This document shows positions 44,140 to 55,561 of a DNA stretch of 64,000 nt, one piece after another; position 1 is the first letter of the stretch; the number at the start of each line of letters is the position of its first letter. The position numbers and the translations under genes are program-made. A model generated the notes under the pieces. The model saw only the letters and a program-made list of their open reading frames with translations, did not search any database and was not told the DNA's origin. The DNA is from Cycas panzhihuaensis (Eukaryota; Cycadophyta), in the NCBI GenBank assembly GCA_023213395.1, contig CM041465.1, forward strand, positions 80,111,741 to 80,175,740. Reading direction: 5' to 3'.

Positions 44140-46440
44140 AAGTTTTGTATGCAATGCTTCTCACGTCGCCTACGAGGTTTGCCTCCATTGTTAGAAGACC
44201 CCACATACCGCCTCCTTCCATCATCAGATTCTGATTTAACAACGGAAGGATATCCTTCAAATTGGGCATACCATACCTTTGCTTCCAGAGATCATGAGTT
44301 CCCCACATCTTTTTCGGGGTCCACCTAAGAGGGTGATGATCCTATCTACTATCCAGGTGATCAATGACACGCACTTGATGTCCATCCTTCTACTCATGGA
44401 GTAGAGGGCCCATCTTCTCTTGAGATTCATCACCCAAGTGGTGATTCTTATGAGGAGCACCCTAAGGGGTCCATTTCGTTTGAGGTCCCATCTACCTCTT
44501 ACGATCAGGTGGATACCCCTCCTATCGATGTGGTTGAAGCTCTTTAACGAGTGTTTTCGTGTTGCTTGCCTTCAATCATGTCCTAGGTGGTTTGAAGATG
44601 CCTTTCATAGTGGAGCACCTTCCTCATCTACGCTTGCCCCACCATCTTCATTCACATCTATACCTCCTACAATAAGTAACCCATTTGTGCCTACACATCT
44701 ATCCTGTTTGATCTTTACATCTACTCTAGGGATGTCCATTATACCTTCTACTTCTCATCATGGTCCCAACTCTTCAGGGACCTCTCGTAGTATGTCTTTC
44801 TCCCAGATTGGGGTTAGCATACCTCTCCCTAGTTAAGCCAACATGCTACCTCCAAACGTGGTGCACGTATTCCTTAGTAGGCCTAGAGGTCTTACTAACG
44901 CCTCTACTACTAGTCATGTGACACCCGTCTTCACATGCACCCAAACCCAACCTAGTGGTCCTTCTATGTACGTACCTCTAGGCTATACATTTCAGCCGTG
45001 GGGACATGGTAAAGGGAACCACATTTCAGTTTATGGGGTGGACCCTTTACATCCATATGGGGTTATGCCACCCACCGGTGGCCTATATGGACAGAACTTG
45101 ATCCCTCACCCCTCATTTCCACTGTCTTACGTAGCTCCTTACACCGCGCCTTTGCAAGGAAACCTAACTTCCTTTTAAGGTGCTTATCCTCACGTCCCTT
45201 TTCAACAAGGAACATTTCCTCAAGGGGGGATGGGCCTTCTACCCCCATCTGCTCCTTGTTCATTGCCTTCTTCATCTTTTGCCGATCCTATGATCTAAGT
45301 GAGGGCACATCCCTTTATAGATTATAGATCGACACCCTTATCTATTGAGACACTAAGAACCAACTTACCGCCTCATCCCCCTGAAGTTCCCAAGTTCAAT
45401 GGAACTTCATCACAGAATTTAACAGAGCATGTCCATAGTTTCTGTATGGCATGTATGGACTACTAGGCCTACAATCACATATTAATGAAACTATTTCCAT
45501 GATCTCTTCAAGGCAATGCCCTTAAATGGTTCTATCACCTACCTGCTCATTCCATCTTCTTATTTCAACAACTCGTGGATGAGTTCATCAACTATTTTGA
45601 TGTGGCTCGTCCATTTAAGAGTGGAATGAAATCTCTCCTATTGCTTAAACAAGGTCACGATGAATTGAATCATGACTTTGTGTAGTGATTCCATGACCTC
45701 CTCCATTCCACTAAGGCTACTTTACCTGAGGAATTGAAGAGGGATATCTTTGTCAATGCACTACGCCCTAAAGTCCATGTGGAAGTCCTTAAGATGGGGG
45801 CAACCACATGTGATTCCGCCATTATGAAGTGCTTGGCACTTGAAGCTATTGAGATCTAGGCTAGACTCAAGAAGCCCCTTAAGCCCTCACAGCGACGTGA
45901 GGTACCTCCCCTAACCAAAGAAAACAAACCTCAATAATACACTAGGTATTCTTGCCACTCAACTGAGAAGACCCTAGACCCACTTACCTCTATGATATAT
46001 TCATTCAAATGTATGATGAAGGAACTCAAACTTTAAGCTCCTTCATCACCCACATCCAACAAGACAATCCAACAAGCTTTTTAAGCCACTCCTTCCAAGG
46101 GTGGTAACACCCAGTCTTCTCAAGCAAGGAAATCTAATTCCTCGCTTGAGAAGAAGTGGTGCTCTATTCATGGAGAATGCTTCCATGACGATTCACGTTG
46201 TTGGGTTCAACATCCTAGGGATGCCTCACAATGCGACTCACCTCTCAAATGGGCCTCAAGGCCCAACCTCAACCAATCAATCCATAGAGATCCATTCCCC
46301 AAGCATGGGGAGTATGATCACAACTCTCAACCAAAGAACAACTGGAACTGGGGAAGATCTCTGAATCCACACCCTTCGCATGGTAAAGGGAAGGGTGCGC
46401 AGGGTTCATCTTCTTCCTCACGTTCCCCGGACCATCGTAC
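44140..46440 (+). pseudogene. gag: gag of Tat-5
   Basis: A Ser/Pro-rich start (LLPSSDSDLTTEGYPSNWAYHTF) is followed by a Pro/Gly/Tyr-rich region (MYVPLGYTFQPWGHGKGN, YGVDPLHPYGVMPPTGGLYGQN). The gag core (about 45390-45870) contains LKWFYHLPAHSIF, QQLVDEFINYFDVARPFKSGMKSLL, LKQGHDELNHDF and EELKRDIFVNALRPKVHVEVLKMGATTCDSAIMKCLALEAIEI. A CX2HX4HX4C knuckle (C-S-I-H-GECF-H-DDSR-C) is at 46154-46201. The frame is broken, for example TAG.TGA in place of the Arg pair of FVRRFHDLL near 45683. Confidence 0.83.
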
Positions 46441-46477
46441 CCCTTCACCTTTGCAGTCCTAGAATAAGGGAAAGAAG

Positions 46478-47260
46478 GTGATCCAGATGCTTGAGGCCAC
46501 CCTTCTATATGCCTTGACTCGGTCTCAAGTTGCTAAAGAGGCAACCAATGCCTCTACATTTGTTTCACATCCTAATCCTCTTCCGAAAACCTCCCTTCTG
46601 GAAGTCCCTTTAATTCCCAAGACTATTCCCATTCGTCCAGGTCACTATGACTTTAGGAGAGCCCTTCCTCAACCTACGGTTAAGGGGAAGTCCTTTTATG
46701 TTGTTGATGAGCTTTGTACCATGGCCACCAGGATGCCTATTATAGATGTCTTGAGAAGTTATCTTGAACAATAGACACTCATTTTAGAAGCTTTAGGATT
46801 AGGTGACGTGCCCGTTCACACTTTGGGTATCGCACAAGGTCATGAGCCTGTCATTTCCTCTGATCTTAAAGACCTTCCTCCTTCTTGTGAAAGGGAGCAC
46901 CAGTGGAACTTCCCTTTCACCATTACTATCGATACACCTGATTGTACTTTGTGAAGGACCATTGTTGACAATGGTTCTTCCGTTAATGCCATGCCCTTGC
47001 ATGTCATGCAACAGCTTGGCATTTTCGCCTTGGAACCTATTCCATGGTGATGCCAAGGCTACGATGGTAGCGAGAAGACTCCCTTAGGATCCATTTTGAT
47101 CCCTCTCACTCTTGAGGACAAGACTGTCCTCACCGACATTGTAGCCCTCGACATAGACGTTGACTACAATCTTCTTTTGGGTCGACTGTGGCTCGATTAG
47201 ATGGAGGTCATATGTTCAACCCGCTGGGGGCAACTCAAGTTTATTCACGATGGGTGAATG
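46478..47260 (+). pseudogene. pol: Protease of Tat-5
   Basis: A linker (46478-46774: LTRSQVAKEATNAS...PLIPKTIPIRPGHYDFRRALPQPTVKGKSFYVVDEL) leads to the protease: RTIVDNGSSVNAMPLHVMQQLG with D-N-G at 46967-46975, then YDGSEKTPLGSILIPLTLEDKTVLTDIVALDIDVDYNLLLGRLWLD. One TGA lies before RTIVD, where the other copies have CGA (Arg). D-N-G in place of D-S/T-G is shared by all three copies. Confidence 0.83.
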
Positions 47261-47264
47261 AGAG

Positions 47265-48186
47265 TTGCTTCCCACGAACTTCCACCTACCAAATAATCCT
47301 GTCAAACGAACTAAGCAAGCCATGGTTGTGCAAAGGGGGACAAAGGCCCTTCCACCCATGCCTTGGCTTGTTCTATCAGCATTCTTGATTCGTCTCATCC
47401 TGAAGGAGATCCCGCATCTTCTTCCTCAAGCCTTACCTGCTTCACCCCTATTGGTGTCAGAAGCTATGGGTACCTTGCCATATTTAGCAACGATGAGTCC
47501 CATGGCAAGGATGAGGACCTTCCTTACCCTGTTTCCTTCCTTTGCACTAGTAGATGCACTCTCCTTGTTCTAGGTCCTAACTTAGAACCCCTCTCATTGG
47601 AGAGACTGATTATCCCCTCGTATCACATATTATTGCATGCATTGATCCACCGATCCTTAACTCCTCCTCTTCATCACCCCCTGCAGGTGATGATTCTAAG
47701 GAAATTCCTTTTGCCCCTTATGAGGGGCCCCTTCCCGACTCTTCCCTAGAGTCTTTTAGGGATGTTAGGTAGCCTGCTGACCACCTTGATCCCATCACTC
47801 CCTCTTCCTCTCACGCCTTGTCTATTCGAAGTAAGGTCATCCATGGGGTGGATTACTTCGAAGACAATGAGGCTATACTTGAGCACTCAGCGGGCTCCAT
47901 GTCCAACCTTCCTTCTAGTCACCATAGACTTGGCCACCAGAAGGTCTTAGCAATTGGGTCCACTCTTACTGACCTAATCCCACCTCCTGTTCCATCTCCT
48001 CCCATTGACCTTGCCCCCTTCCATTTCAAGGAGGAGAATGCCATGTGCATGGGGACAACCCGGGACATAATCCTTGCCCCAGGTAAGGTCATTAAGGTAG
48101 GGGCAAAATGTTCTCCTGGTGAAGTGAGGGAATACTCCTTTTTGTTCTAAGAGTTCTGAGATGTTTTTATGTGGCATTACTTTGAC
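47265..48186 (+). pseudogene. pol: Protease-to-RT linker of Tat-5
   Basis: The open piece 47818-48150 (SKVIHGVDYFEDNEAILEHSAG...EENAMCMGTTRDIILAPGKVIKVGAKCSPGEVREYSFLF) aligns with Tat-2 and Tat-3. The earlier part (IGVRSYGYLAIFSNDESHGKDEDLPYPVSFL) also aligns. No domain is recognised. Confidence 0.6.
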
Positions 48187-49500
48187 ATGAAGGGAATCGA
48201 GCCCTCCATTGTCACCCACAACCTTACCACTGTTCCTAGCGCTCGTCCCATGCGCTAGAAATAAGGTCCCACTTCATCCTAAACTCTCAGCCACCGTCAA
48301 AATGGAGGTTGAGAAAGTCCTAGATGCAGGACTCATCATTCCATTGACTATCCTAAATGGGTGTCTAACATCGTTCCCGTTGCTAAAAAGAGCGAGACCA
48401 TCCAGATATGTGTTGACTTCCATGACATCAATAATACATGTCCTAAGGATAATTTTCCACTCCCCTTTATCGATCAAATTATTGATTGAACCGCTAGGTT
48501 CGAAGTCATGTCCTTGATGGGTGACTTCTCTGGTTATAATAAAATTCAAATCTCTCCTGAAGACTACCATAAGATGGCCTTCACCACCTCATGGGGTACC
48601 TTTACCTACAAGGCGATGCCCTTCAGACTGAAAATTGCAGGCACCACTTATCAAAGGGCGATGCATTCCATCTTCTACAACCTTATCAACAACACGTTGG
48701 AGGTCTTTATGGATGACATGATGGGTCTCTTGCGTGTTAGAGCCCATCAACTTTCAGACTTGCAGGCCATCTTTACACGATGCTAGAAGTACCACGTAAG
48801 TCTTAACCCACTCAAATGCATGTTTGCCGTCACTTTTAGCAAACTCCTTGGGTTTCTTGTGTTGAAATAAGGAATTCAAATTGACACTGACAAAGTTAAG
48901 GCGATCCTTGACATACCACCGCCTAAAACTCAACGATAGATTAAGTCATTTTTGGGTAGTCTCAGATTCCTTAGGCATTTCTTAGTAAACTTCACCATGA
49001 ACGCCAAACCCCTTACTAACCTATTAAAGAAGGGAGCCCCATTTGTTTGGTCATCTAAGGCCTAACAAGCTTACGAAGGACTTAAGGAAGCCCTTGCTTC
49101 TGCTCCGACGTTGGCACCCCCTCACTTTAATAGGCCCTTCATCTTATATACCTCGGTGACCGATGAGTTCTTGGGTGCTATGCTAGCCCAAGAGGATGAT
49201 TCAAGAGTCGAGAAGGCTATTTACTTCATCAGTTGCACCCTTGTGGCTGCCGAACTCAACTACTCTCTGGCTAAGAAGGAATGCCTCTCCTTGGTTCATG
49301 TAACCAAGAAGTTTAGGCACTACTTACTCGGAAACACTACCAAGGTGATCGTTCAGTCCGATCCCTTGCGTTATTTACTCACCTGTTCTAATTTGAAGGG
49401 TAAGACTGGTCGTTGGGTTGTCCTCCTTTAGGAATTTGATCTCCACATCATCAACAAGAAATTGAAGAAGGGGATGGTAGTGGCAGAACAACTTGCAGAT
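48187..49500 (+). pseudogene. pol: RT and degenerate RNase H of Tat-5
   Basis: It starts MKGIEPSIVTHNLTTVPSARPM. RT blocks: YPKWVSNIVPVAKK, ICVDFHDINNTCPKDNFPLPFIDQIID, SWGTFTYKAMPFRL, VFMDDMMG (F-M-D-D at 48706-48717), then KLLGFLV and IKSFLGSLRFLRHF. RNase H (from about 49111): FILYTSVTDEFLGAMLAQEDDSR, AIYFISCTLVAAELNYSLAKKECLSLVHVTKKFRHYLLG and VIVQSDPLRYLLT. The first catalytic Asp of the usual TDAS is replaced (YTSVT), while Glu and the second Asp are kept. Frame changes near 48260 and stops from Gln codons (LVLK-stop-GIQ, SKA-stop-QAY) inactivate it. Confidence 0.88.
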
Positions 49501-50850
49501 ACCTTGGTCCCTAACTCATTTGATACCCCCATTGACAACTCTCTTCTTGATGAGTCTATCTTGACTATTCAAGGTACTTCCCATCCACTCATTGATAGTG
49601 AGTGGTATAGTGACATCGTACGGTACCTTACTCAGTAGCAGTACTACCCAGAAGCTAGTAACAAGGTTAGCTCATATATTCAGACCACCGCTAGGCAATA
49701 CTTCCTTATGGATGAAGTATTGTATAAGAGATCTTTTAACAGGATCCTCCTTCGTTGCATCACTCTCGACGAAACAGACCAAATACTTTGTGAATGCCAC
49801 CATGGCATTTGCGGGGGCCACTTTGGGGGCCAATCCATGTCCCAGAGGATCCTTCGTATGGGCTACTATTGGTCGTCCCTCTTCAAGGATGCCCATGCAT
49901 ATGCCTTGAGATGTGGGTGATGCCAAGAGAATGCCAACATCTCCCACATGCATTTTGAGGCTCTTCATCCCATCGTATCTCCATGGACCTACGTTCAATG
50001 GGGTTTAGACCTCATCGGGACTATATCACTGCCCTCTTCATCATAACACAAGTTCATCTTGACTGCCATGGACTTTATGAAATGGGTAGAAGCCATTCCC
50101 TTGATCACTACCCCTGGTAAGACGATAACTACTTTCATCTACTAGCATATCATTTGCCACTTTGGGATTCCTGACGTCTTGATTACAGACAACGTAACCC
50201 CTTTTTATAATAAGGAGATGGTCAAACTTTATGAGAAATTTAAGATCTCTCACAAAACCTCTTCTCCTTAGTACCCCTAGGCAAATGGTCAGGTTGAATC
50301 ATTTAACAAAACTCTTATCAACATCCTAAAGAAAATCGTTGCTCAATCTCAGAGAGATTGGCACCTTCATCTCTCTTCCACCTTATGGGCCTATCGTATC
50401 TTTATCTCAAGGCCACGGAATGACTGCTTCTCCCTAGTTTACGGGACTGAGGCGGTACTCCCATTGGAAGTTGAGATCCCCTCTCTGTGAGTTTTTCTTC
50501 GAGGTCTTGTTGATGAGGAGTCTATTCATCATGCTCATCTCTTAGATCTCGAGGCTTTGGATGAGAGACGTTTAGCCGCCTACCAGGCTAACCTTGCATC
50601 TAAAGCCCACTCACAAAGGACTTATGATAAACACCTTCATTCTTATGCTTTGTATCTTGGGGACCATGTCCTCAAGCTGGAATATCTACATGACTGCTTG
50701 ACTAAATTTAGACCCAAATGGGTTAGTCCTTTGTCATTCTCAAGAGCCTCAATAACGACACCTATAGGATCGCCACCCTGGAGGGCCTTGAATTTGAGAA
50801 AGCTATTAATGGAAAATTCCTCAAAAAATTCTATATATGATTTCTTTCAT
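49501..50850 (+). pseudogene. pol: Integrase of Tat-5
   Basis: The N-terminal zinc part reads CHHGICGGHFGG...MGYYWSSLFKDAHAYALRCG-stop-CQ (H-H-C-C). The core has Asp in TAMDFMKWVEAIPL (50071-50073), Asp in VLITDN (50188-50190) and Glu in GQVESFNKTL (50296-50298). The last two are separated by 35 residues, the DD35E spacing. The C-terminus has KLEYLHDCLTKFRPKWV, a GP(L/F)VIL GPY/F motif in a shifted frame, and LEFEKAINGKFLKKFYI. All catalytic residues survive, but stops (e.g. CAG to TAG) and a frameshift near 50720 do not allow a product. Confidence 0.9.
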
Positions 50851-51544
50851 TGTCTTCATTCCACACTTTGAAATGAGCCTAAACTACCATCCTAAGCTTG
50901 TTCACATTCCTCCTAGCCATAGGCAGGATGACGGCTTAGGGTGGCTCTCTCTTTCCTTTTGGGTTCCTCCCACATAACCCTTATTCCTCTTCCCTTGGGA
51001 ATCTTGTCCTCCTATTTAGGCATCTCCCCCAATTAGGATGACATGTTGGAGTATCATTACTCCTCTTCAATTGGCATTTCCTTTGCATATCCCGCTATGC
51101 TCCCATGTGGACATGTATGCTGTCTTATTTCTTGGCTCCGCATATACCTATCACTGCTGCTCATGGTGATCGTGTATGCCTCTGCTAGGAATATGGCCCT
51201 GCATGAAAGGAAATATATATAGTGCGAACAAATATCATAACAAAAAAAAATCATACAATAATTAGCTCATACACCCTCGTGCATTCGTGCACCCTCATAC
51301 ACATACATACATAAACATATATCATCCATCACATGTTATGGTACACATCATCATACATCAAATGGGGTATCAATCACCCTGTCTATATACACAAAAATAA
51401 TCATCATGAGTTATATCATACAACTGGTATGGTACATCATCCGTGGGAAGCTGGAGTCCTTGTAGGGAGGAGTACAATCATGTGATTACATATGGTGACT
51501 CCCTAGAGGTTCATGCTTTCCCCTATCTAAAACAAATGCTCCTA
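50851..51544 (+). other. Post-pol spacer of Tat-5
   Basis: It corresponds to 9430-10259 and, reversed, 690-1455. It holds the ends of convergent pol and PMD genes and short TA/CA-rich stretches. I see no gene. Confidence 0.6.
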
Positions 51545-52690
51545 CACTCTGTTCTACTACTGTCCCACTCCTAGGGCATCATCTCCTAGCCTATGTGATC
51601 CCTCTCCTTGGGACCACATACCTCCTAGGCTCCTCCTGCGCCTCTGGGAGCTCTCCGCCTCGCTCCCTCATCCCGTGGCCTCCTAGGGGTTGTTTCTACC
51701 ATATGTGTATATGTCCTACTCTGCGATGATCTCGAGGCCACCTCGTCTACCAGCCGATCGTATTGAGCCTGGATACAGTCTCGATCACCCTTAACTCCAC
51801 GGAGCCTCTCCTCCATCTCCTAGAGATGCTCCTCCATCACTACTAGCTGGATGCGAATCTTCGCATCCCCACTAGCTCCTCCTTGAGTCTCCAATACTTA
51901 TACCCAACTCTGTAGGGCATCCCTCTCAGCTCGGATCATGTCTAGCTCTGCCTGAAGGTATCCTGCACGTGCCTCATGCTCCTAGGACTCTGCAATTCAA
52001 ACATCCATCACCCTCATCAATGGGGCAAATTCTACCATGTGGGCACCTACCAATCTGGGCTCCTCTCCTACCTGGATGGGAGGTTGCCCCTCTGCATAGG
52101 CCTTGGGGAACATCTCCCAGACTACCGCCTCTACCAGCCTCTAGATATCTGCCATACCTATAAATCCAACACGTCACATGTCGGTACGTGTCCATATACA
52201 TGCTAAACCAAAACCAAACAACATATATACACTTGGAAATCAAATGATGATAGGAGAAGGTTGTGTCTCACCTAGTGTAGTCACGAACTCCTCGATTCAG
52301 ATGACTGCCCGCCTCGAAAGCACTCCACCGCCAGTGGTACCTCCTCCTCCTCGAGTACCTCCTCGGCCACTACCTCAACTACTAGGGTGTCCCTCCTCTC
52401 CTCTGCTGGTGCCGCTGCCTCTCCAGATCTCCTCACTATCTGCAACCTATGGGCTCAGGTAACTGGGCCTCGACTCTCCTCTGCAGCTCCTAAGGGGCTT
52501 GCCTCTCCTCCTTCGGTCCCGGATGAACCTACCTCTCCACTCGTGGTCCCTGATAGATCTGCCTCTCCTGTAGCTTATGATGGGCTAGCCCCATCACCTC
52601 CATCGCCTCCATCTCCACCAGTGTCTCCTGGGGTAACCCCTGCCCTGCTTGCCTCACCATCACTATCCCACCTCATTGCTCTATATAGGT

Positions 52691-52718
52691 TATATATATA
52701 TATATATATATATATATA
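52691..52718. repeat. (TA)n microsatellite in PMD exon 2 of Tat-5
   Basis: About 14 TA units interrupt the conserved MTDY...RAMRWD coding stretch and give a Tyr-Ile run on the minus strand. Tat-3 has no such run at the equivalent place (about 11390). Confidence 0.96.
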
Positions 52719-53654
52719 ATCAGTCATGGTGGGGAGGTCTAGTGATGTGGTCTCCACCGAGCGATAAATATGTGCCTGGTCCTCGGTCCCCCTGAATCTG
52801 GTCTGCCATCTATGAACCATCGGGGCCCACTCTGAGATGGGGTGTGGTCCCCCTACCGGTGCCACTGCTATGAAGTGGTTAAAAAACCAACATTGTAGAA
52901 GGGTGCTATATGATAGACCACCCTTCCCTGCCACCTAAATAATGTCTAACTGGGTGACGAGATTCTCTACTATGAGGGTGGCCTAATCAAGCCTCTCTCT
53001 GGCCTCACACCTCCATACCGCATCCATCCAGCCACCTGGTATGTCCCTATAGTTCTGTTTCTGAGATATCTAAAACAGAATGCATAATGTGATCAATTTC
53101 CTCACACGAGGAACTCCTGACATGACCATACCCTAGAGAGGTATCCAATGCCTCTCCCACCTATCCTGCCCAGTGAATAAAGTCATTGTCTCTCTGTGTG
53201 CTGCCTCATTGCTAAGTAGCACCCCTAGTGATGCCATCCTCCCTATCGCCAATACCCCCAATATCCTTCAAATGTCACTTAGTGTTACTCATACATCCTC
53301 TACTTGGGGTAGATGGAAGACATGCCTCCATCTATCCCAATAAGACATAATATCCACTAGTAGCGTCCGATTCGATGTGTACTGAGGCATCCTTATGACC
53401 TTCAGTAGGCCACACCTCATCAAAACCTATCTGTTCTCACGAGACATCATCTTAATAAAACTCAACATGGCTATACCGATGTTTTTGCAGTTCTCCATCG
53501 CGATCACCACCTACAAAACACCATGAAACTGGTCAAACTCTGACTCATTCTCATCCCTCTATCCTCTGGACTGTCCTTCGGCCTCATTTGGTCTAGATTT
53601 GGGGGCCCTTAGCCCCACTTCTTTATTTTTCATTAGGTCTGCCTTTGCATCGCA

Positions 53655-53744
53655 CCAAACTTCACGGTACCGTAGAGTTTGGCCTGGGTCCTGCGACGAT
53701 CGGGGCCCCGTGACAAAGATTGCCACACCGTGATCTTTGCCACA
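53655..53744. promoter_or_regulatory. Pair of palindromes in the PMD intron of Tat-5
   Basis: The first (53655-53682) is CCAAACTTCACGGTACCGT followed by AGAGTTTGG, GGTACC-centred. The second (53709-53744) has arms GTGACAAAGATTG and TGATCTTTGCCAC. Both match the intron sites in Tat-3 and Tat-6. Confidence 0.65.
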
Positions 53745-54018
53745 GTGCGAACATCACCCCCCTAAAAGGGGAGGTTTCTCGCCCAAAAAACACAAAATTT
53801 TCCTTAAAGCGAGCCACGACTAGGCCCATTGGGACCAGGGCTACCTAATGCCCGAGTCCTTCCTCTCTTTGGGTCTAGTTTGGACTCTGGGAGATCATTC
53901 CTCACCCTTATGGGGCCAAAAACTACACAAAAAATAGTAAAAAGTAGCAAATTTTAATTGACAAGATGGGGTAGGGTTTCGATGATCCACTCACTGGATT
54001 TGGTTGTGCCGTCGCCAT

Positions 54019-54667
54019 CTCGTCGCCTCGGTCTCAACATCTATCTCCCAGTCTTGATCGAATGGTCAGATCTACCTCTGCATGCCTCCGATATCAGGTG
54101 GTGCTCCACTGTGTAAGGAAAGGGCTCTGAATTCATTCGTGAGTCCATGAAAATGATTCTCTGTTTTCACTGTTGAGACATCCCTTGAGACCATTTCTCA
54201 TCCCCGATCATCATTGCCTTCTGGCACTATTTCCCGTTGCGCTTCCATAGCCTCCATTTTGCTCATTCCTTCAGGTGCATTAATGGCACCTCACCGATGA
54301 ATTTTTGCTAGGGCCCTCTTATCTCGTTTTACATGTCGCTCCCATGTATGCCTGAGTTCGTTTGGCTCATTTCCCCATCCTAGACTCATTTTTGTAGCTC
54401 GTTCCTTCTCTTGGGATCTCCAAAGGAAATGCTCCTTCCATTCATGATCATTATTTGCTTTCTTAAGCAACCTTTGGTATCCCAGGGTGCCCTTTTTACT
54501 GCTCGCTCTCTGCAAGTGGTCAGATAGCCTACTCTTATTCTCAGGTAACCTCATTGTTGGGTCCTCATACCCTTCGTGACTATCATTGCTAGCCATACAA
54601 GCCTCTTTTCCTCTGACTCTGACCTTATTGTATATTTTCTCTACCGAGACACTTTCTCTTCTCGTCC
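54019..54667 (+). other. Region between PMD exon 1 and aRNH, Tat-5
   Basis: It covers the antisense 5' UTR/promoter side, where about 70 bp including the TATA box is missing compared with 12840-12920, and the hydrophobic sense-frame stretch shared with Tat-3 and Tat-6 (ISFYMSLPCMPEFV; FLKQPLVSQGALF). No domain is recognised. Confidence 0.45.
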
Positions 54668-55250
54668 ATGACTCTCTTCATCATCACTGATGGCGGAAGC
54701 CATGATAATCCTGGCCCCTCCACCACCGCATGGATTTTTTGCGACCTTTCTGGACATGATTTCCTACGTTCTAGAATCTTCCTCCTTGAGGCCACCAATA
54801 ATAAATCTGAGTACACGATTGTTATTAAAGCCCTCACTAATGCACTCCACTTTCACCATGGATCTATTGTTCTTCTTTGCGACTCCTAGGTGGTGGTGTC
54901 CCATCTCACCCAGGTTTACTAGGTGCAATGCCCATGCCTGATAGCCCTCGCTTTGACCTCTAGGTCCCTATTAGCTTGCTTTCAGTCTGTTGACATCTGA
55001 CACATCCCTCAAGCCCTCAATGCTGAGGTGAACAGTCTCGTTCGCCTCATCCTTGAGTGTCGCCTCCCTCTTCTTATTGACTGTCCTTGAGAGACTTGAT
55101 CAGTTGCCCTGTTGCCCAAGTCTCAGGCCATCTTATATCTCACTCTGTGATCCATTCGCACCTTCGAAAGCTAGCTGCTAATGAGGTTAAACTATGGTGA
55201 CCATTAGGTTTACTTGTTTACCCTTCTCTCTTGTCACCATTGTACTTTCT
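54668..55250 (+). pseudogene. Second RNase H (aRNH) of Tat-5
   Basis: It starts at ATG 54668: MTLFIITDGGSHDNPGPSTTAWIFCD, EATNNKSEYTIVIKAL, GSIVLLCDS, then after a TAG (Gln codon) VVVSHLTQVY, and VDI-TGA-HIPQALNAEVNSLVRL. Catalytic Asp (TDGG), Glu (SEY) and Asp (CDS) are present; the fourth position reads Asn-Ser. Its signature differs from the pol RNase H at 49111 and fits the extra RNase H of Tat elements. The tail (FES.LLMRLNYGDH.VYL) is shared with Tat-3 and has no recognised function. Confidence 0.83.
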
Positions 55251-55414
55251 TTTTGCATTCTTACGATGGGGGCATACCTCTCGCCTATCTTAGCTTCCAG
55301 TTGATTCTTGGGTGGCACATAGGCAGCCCTTATGTTGTCTCTACCCCTGTCCCCGTATCCATGTGTTCTGCCATGACACTCATCGACACCCTTAGCTCTT
55401 ATTGTGATCATGAT

Positions 55415-55464
<50 letters not shown>

Positions 55465-55551
55465 GTGTGTGTGTGTGTGTATGTGCTACTGACAGTTTGT
55501 TTCTAGCATTCGCCATCGCACCATGCTTCTGAGCGACGAGGCTCAACTACC
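55251..55551 (+). other. aRNH-to-PPT spacer of Tat-5
   Basis: It contains an (AT)n run at 55418-55462 followed by (GT)n to about 55482. No gene is seen. Confidence 0.6.
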
Positions 55552-55561
55552 AAGGGGGTAA
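55552..55561 (+). other. Polypurine tract of Tat-5
   Basis: AAGGGGGTAA lies immediately before the LTR start TGTGTCC. Confidence 0.78.

Larger units (their letters stand above)
51545..54018 (-). pseudogene. Antisense PMD gene of Tat-5, two exons
   Basis: Exon 1 (54018-53995) is eight codons, MATAQPNP, then GTGAGT. The intron is 53994-53511 and ends GTTTTGTAG. Exon 2 begins VVIAMENCKNIGIAMLSFIKMMS. The PMD core is present but broken; GKGGLSYSTLLQCWFFNHFIAVAPVGGPHPISEW, RFRGTEDQAHIYRSVETTSLDL and LYRAMRWDSDGE follow. An acidic/Gly-rich segment, VEAVVWEMFPKAYAEGQPP and a coiled-coil-like EERLRGVKGDRDCIQAQYDRLVDEVASRSS tail close it. A TA microsatellite (52691) is inserted in coding sequence. 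The TATA box found in Tat-3 and Tat-6 is deleted here, so this copy probably has no promoter. Confidence 0.77.

Noticed and set aside
51974-52243. Several 60-100 codon frames opposite to gag, pol and PMD genes
   Set aside because: They shadow better supported genes on the other strand and are not kept between copies.
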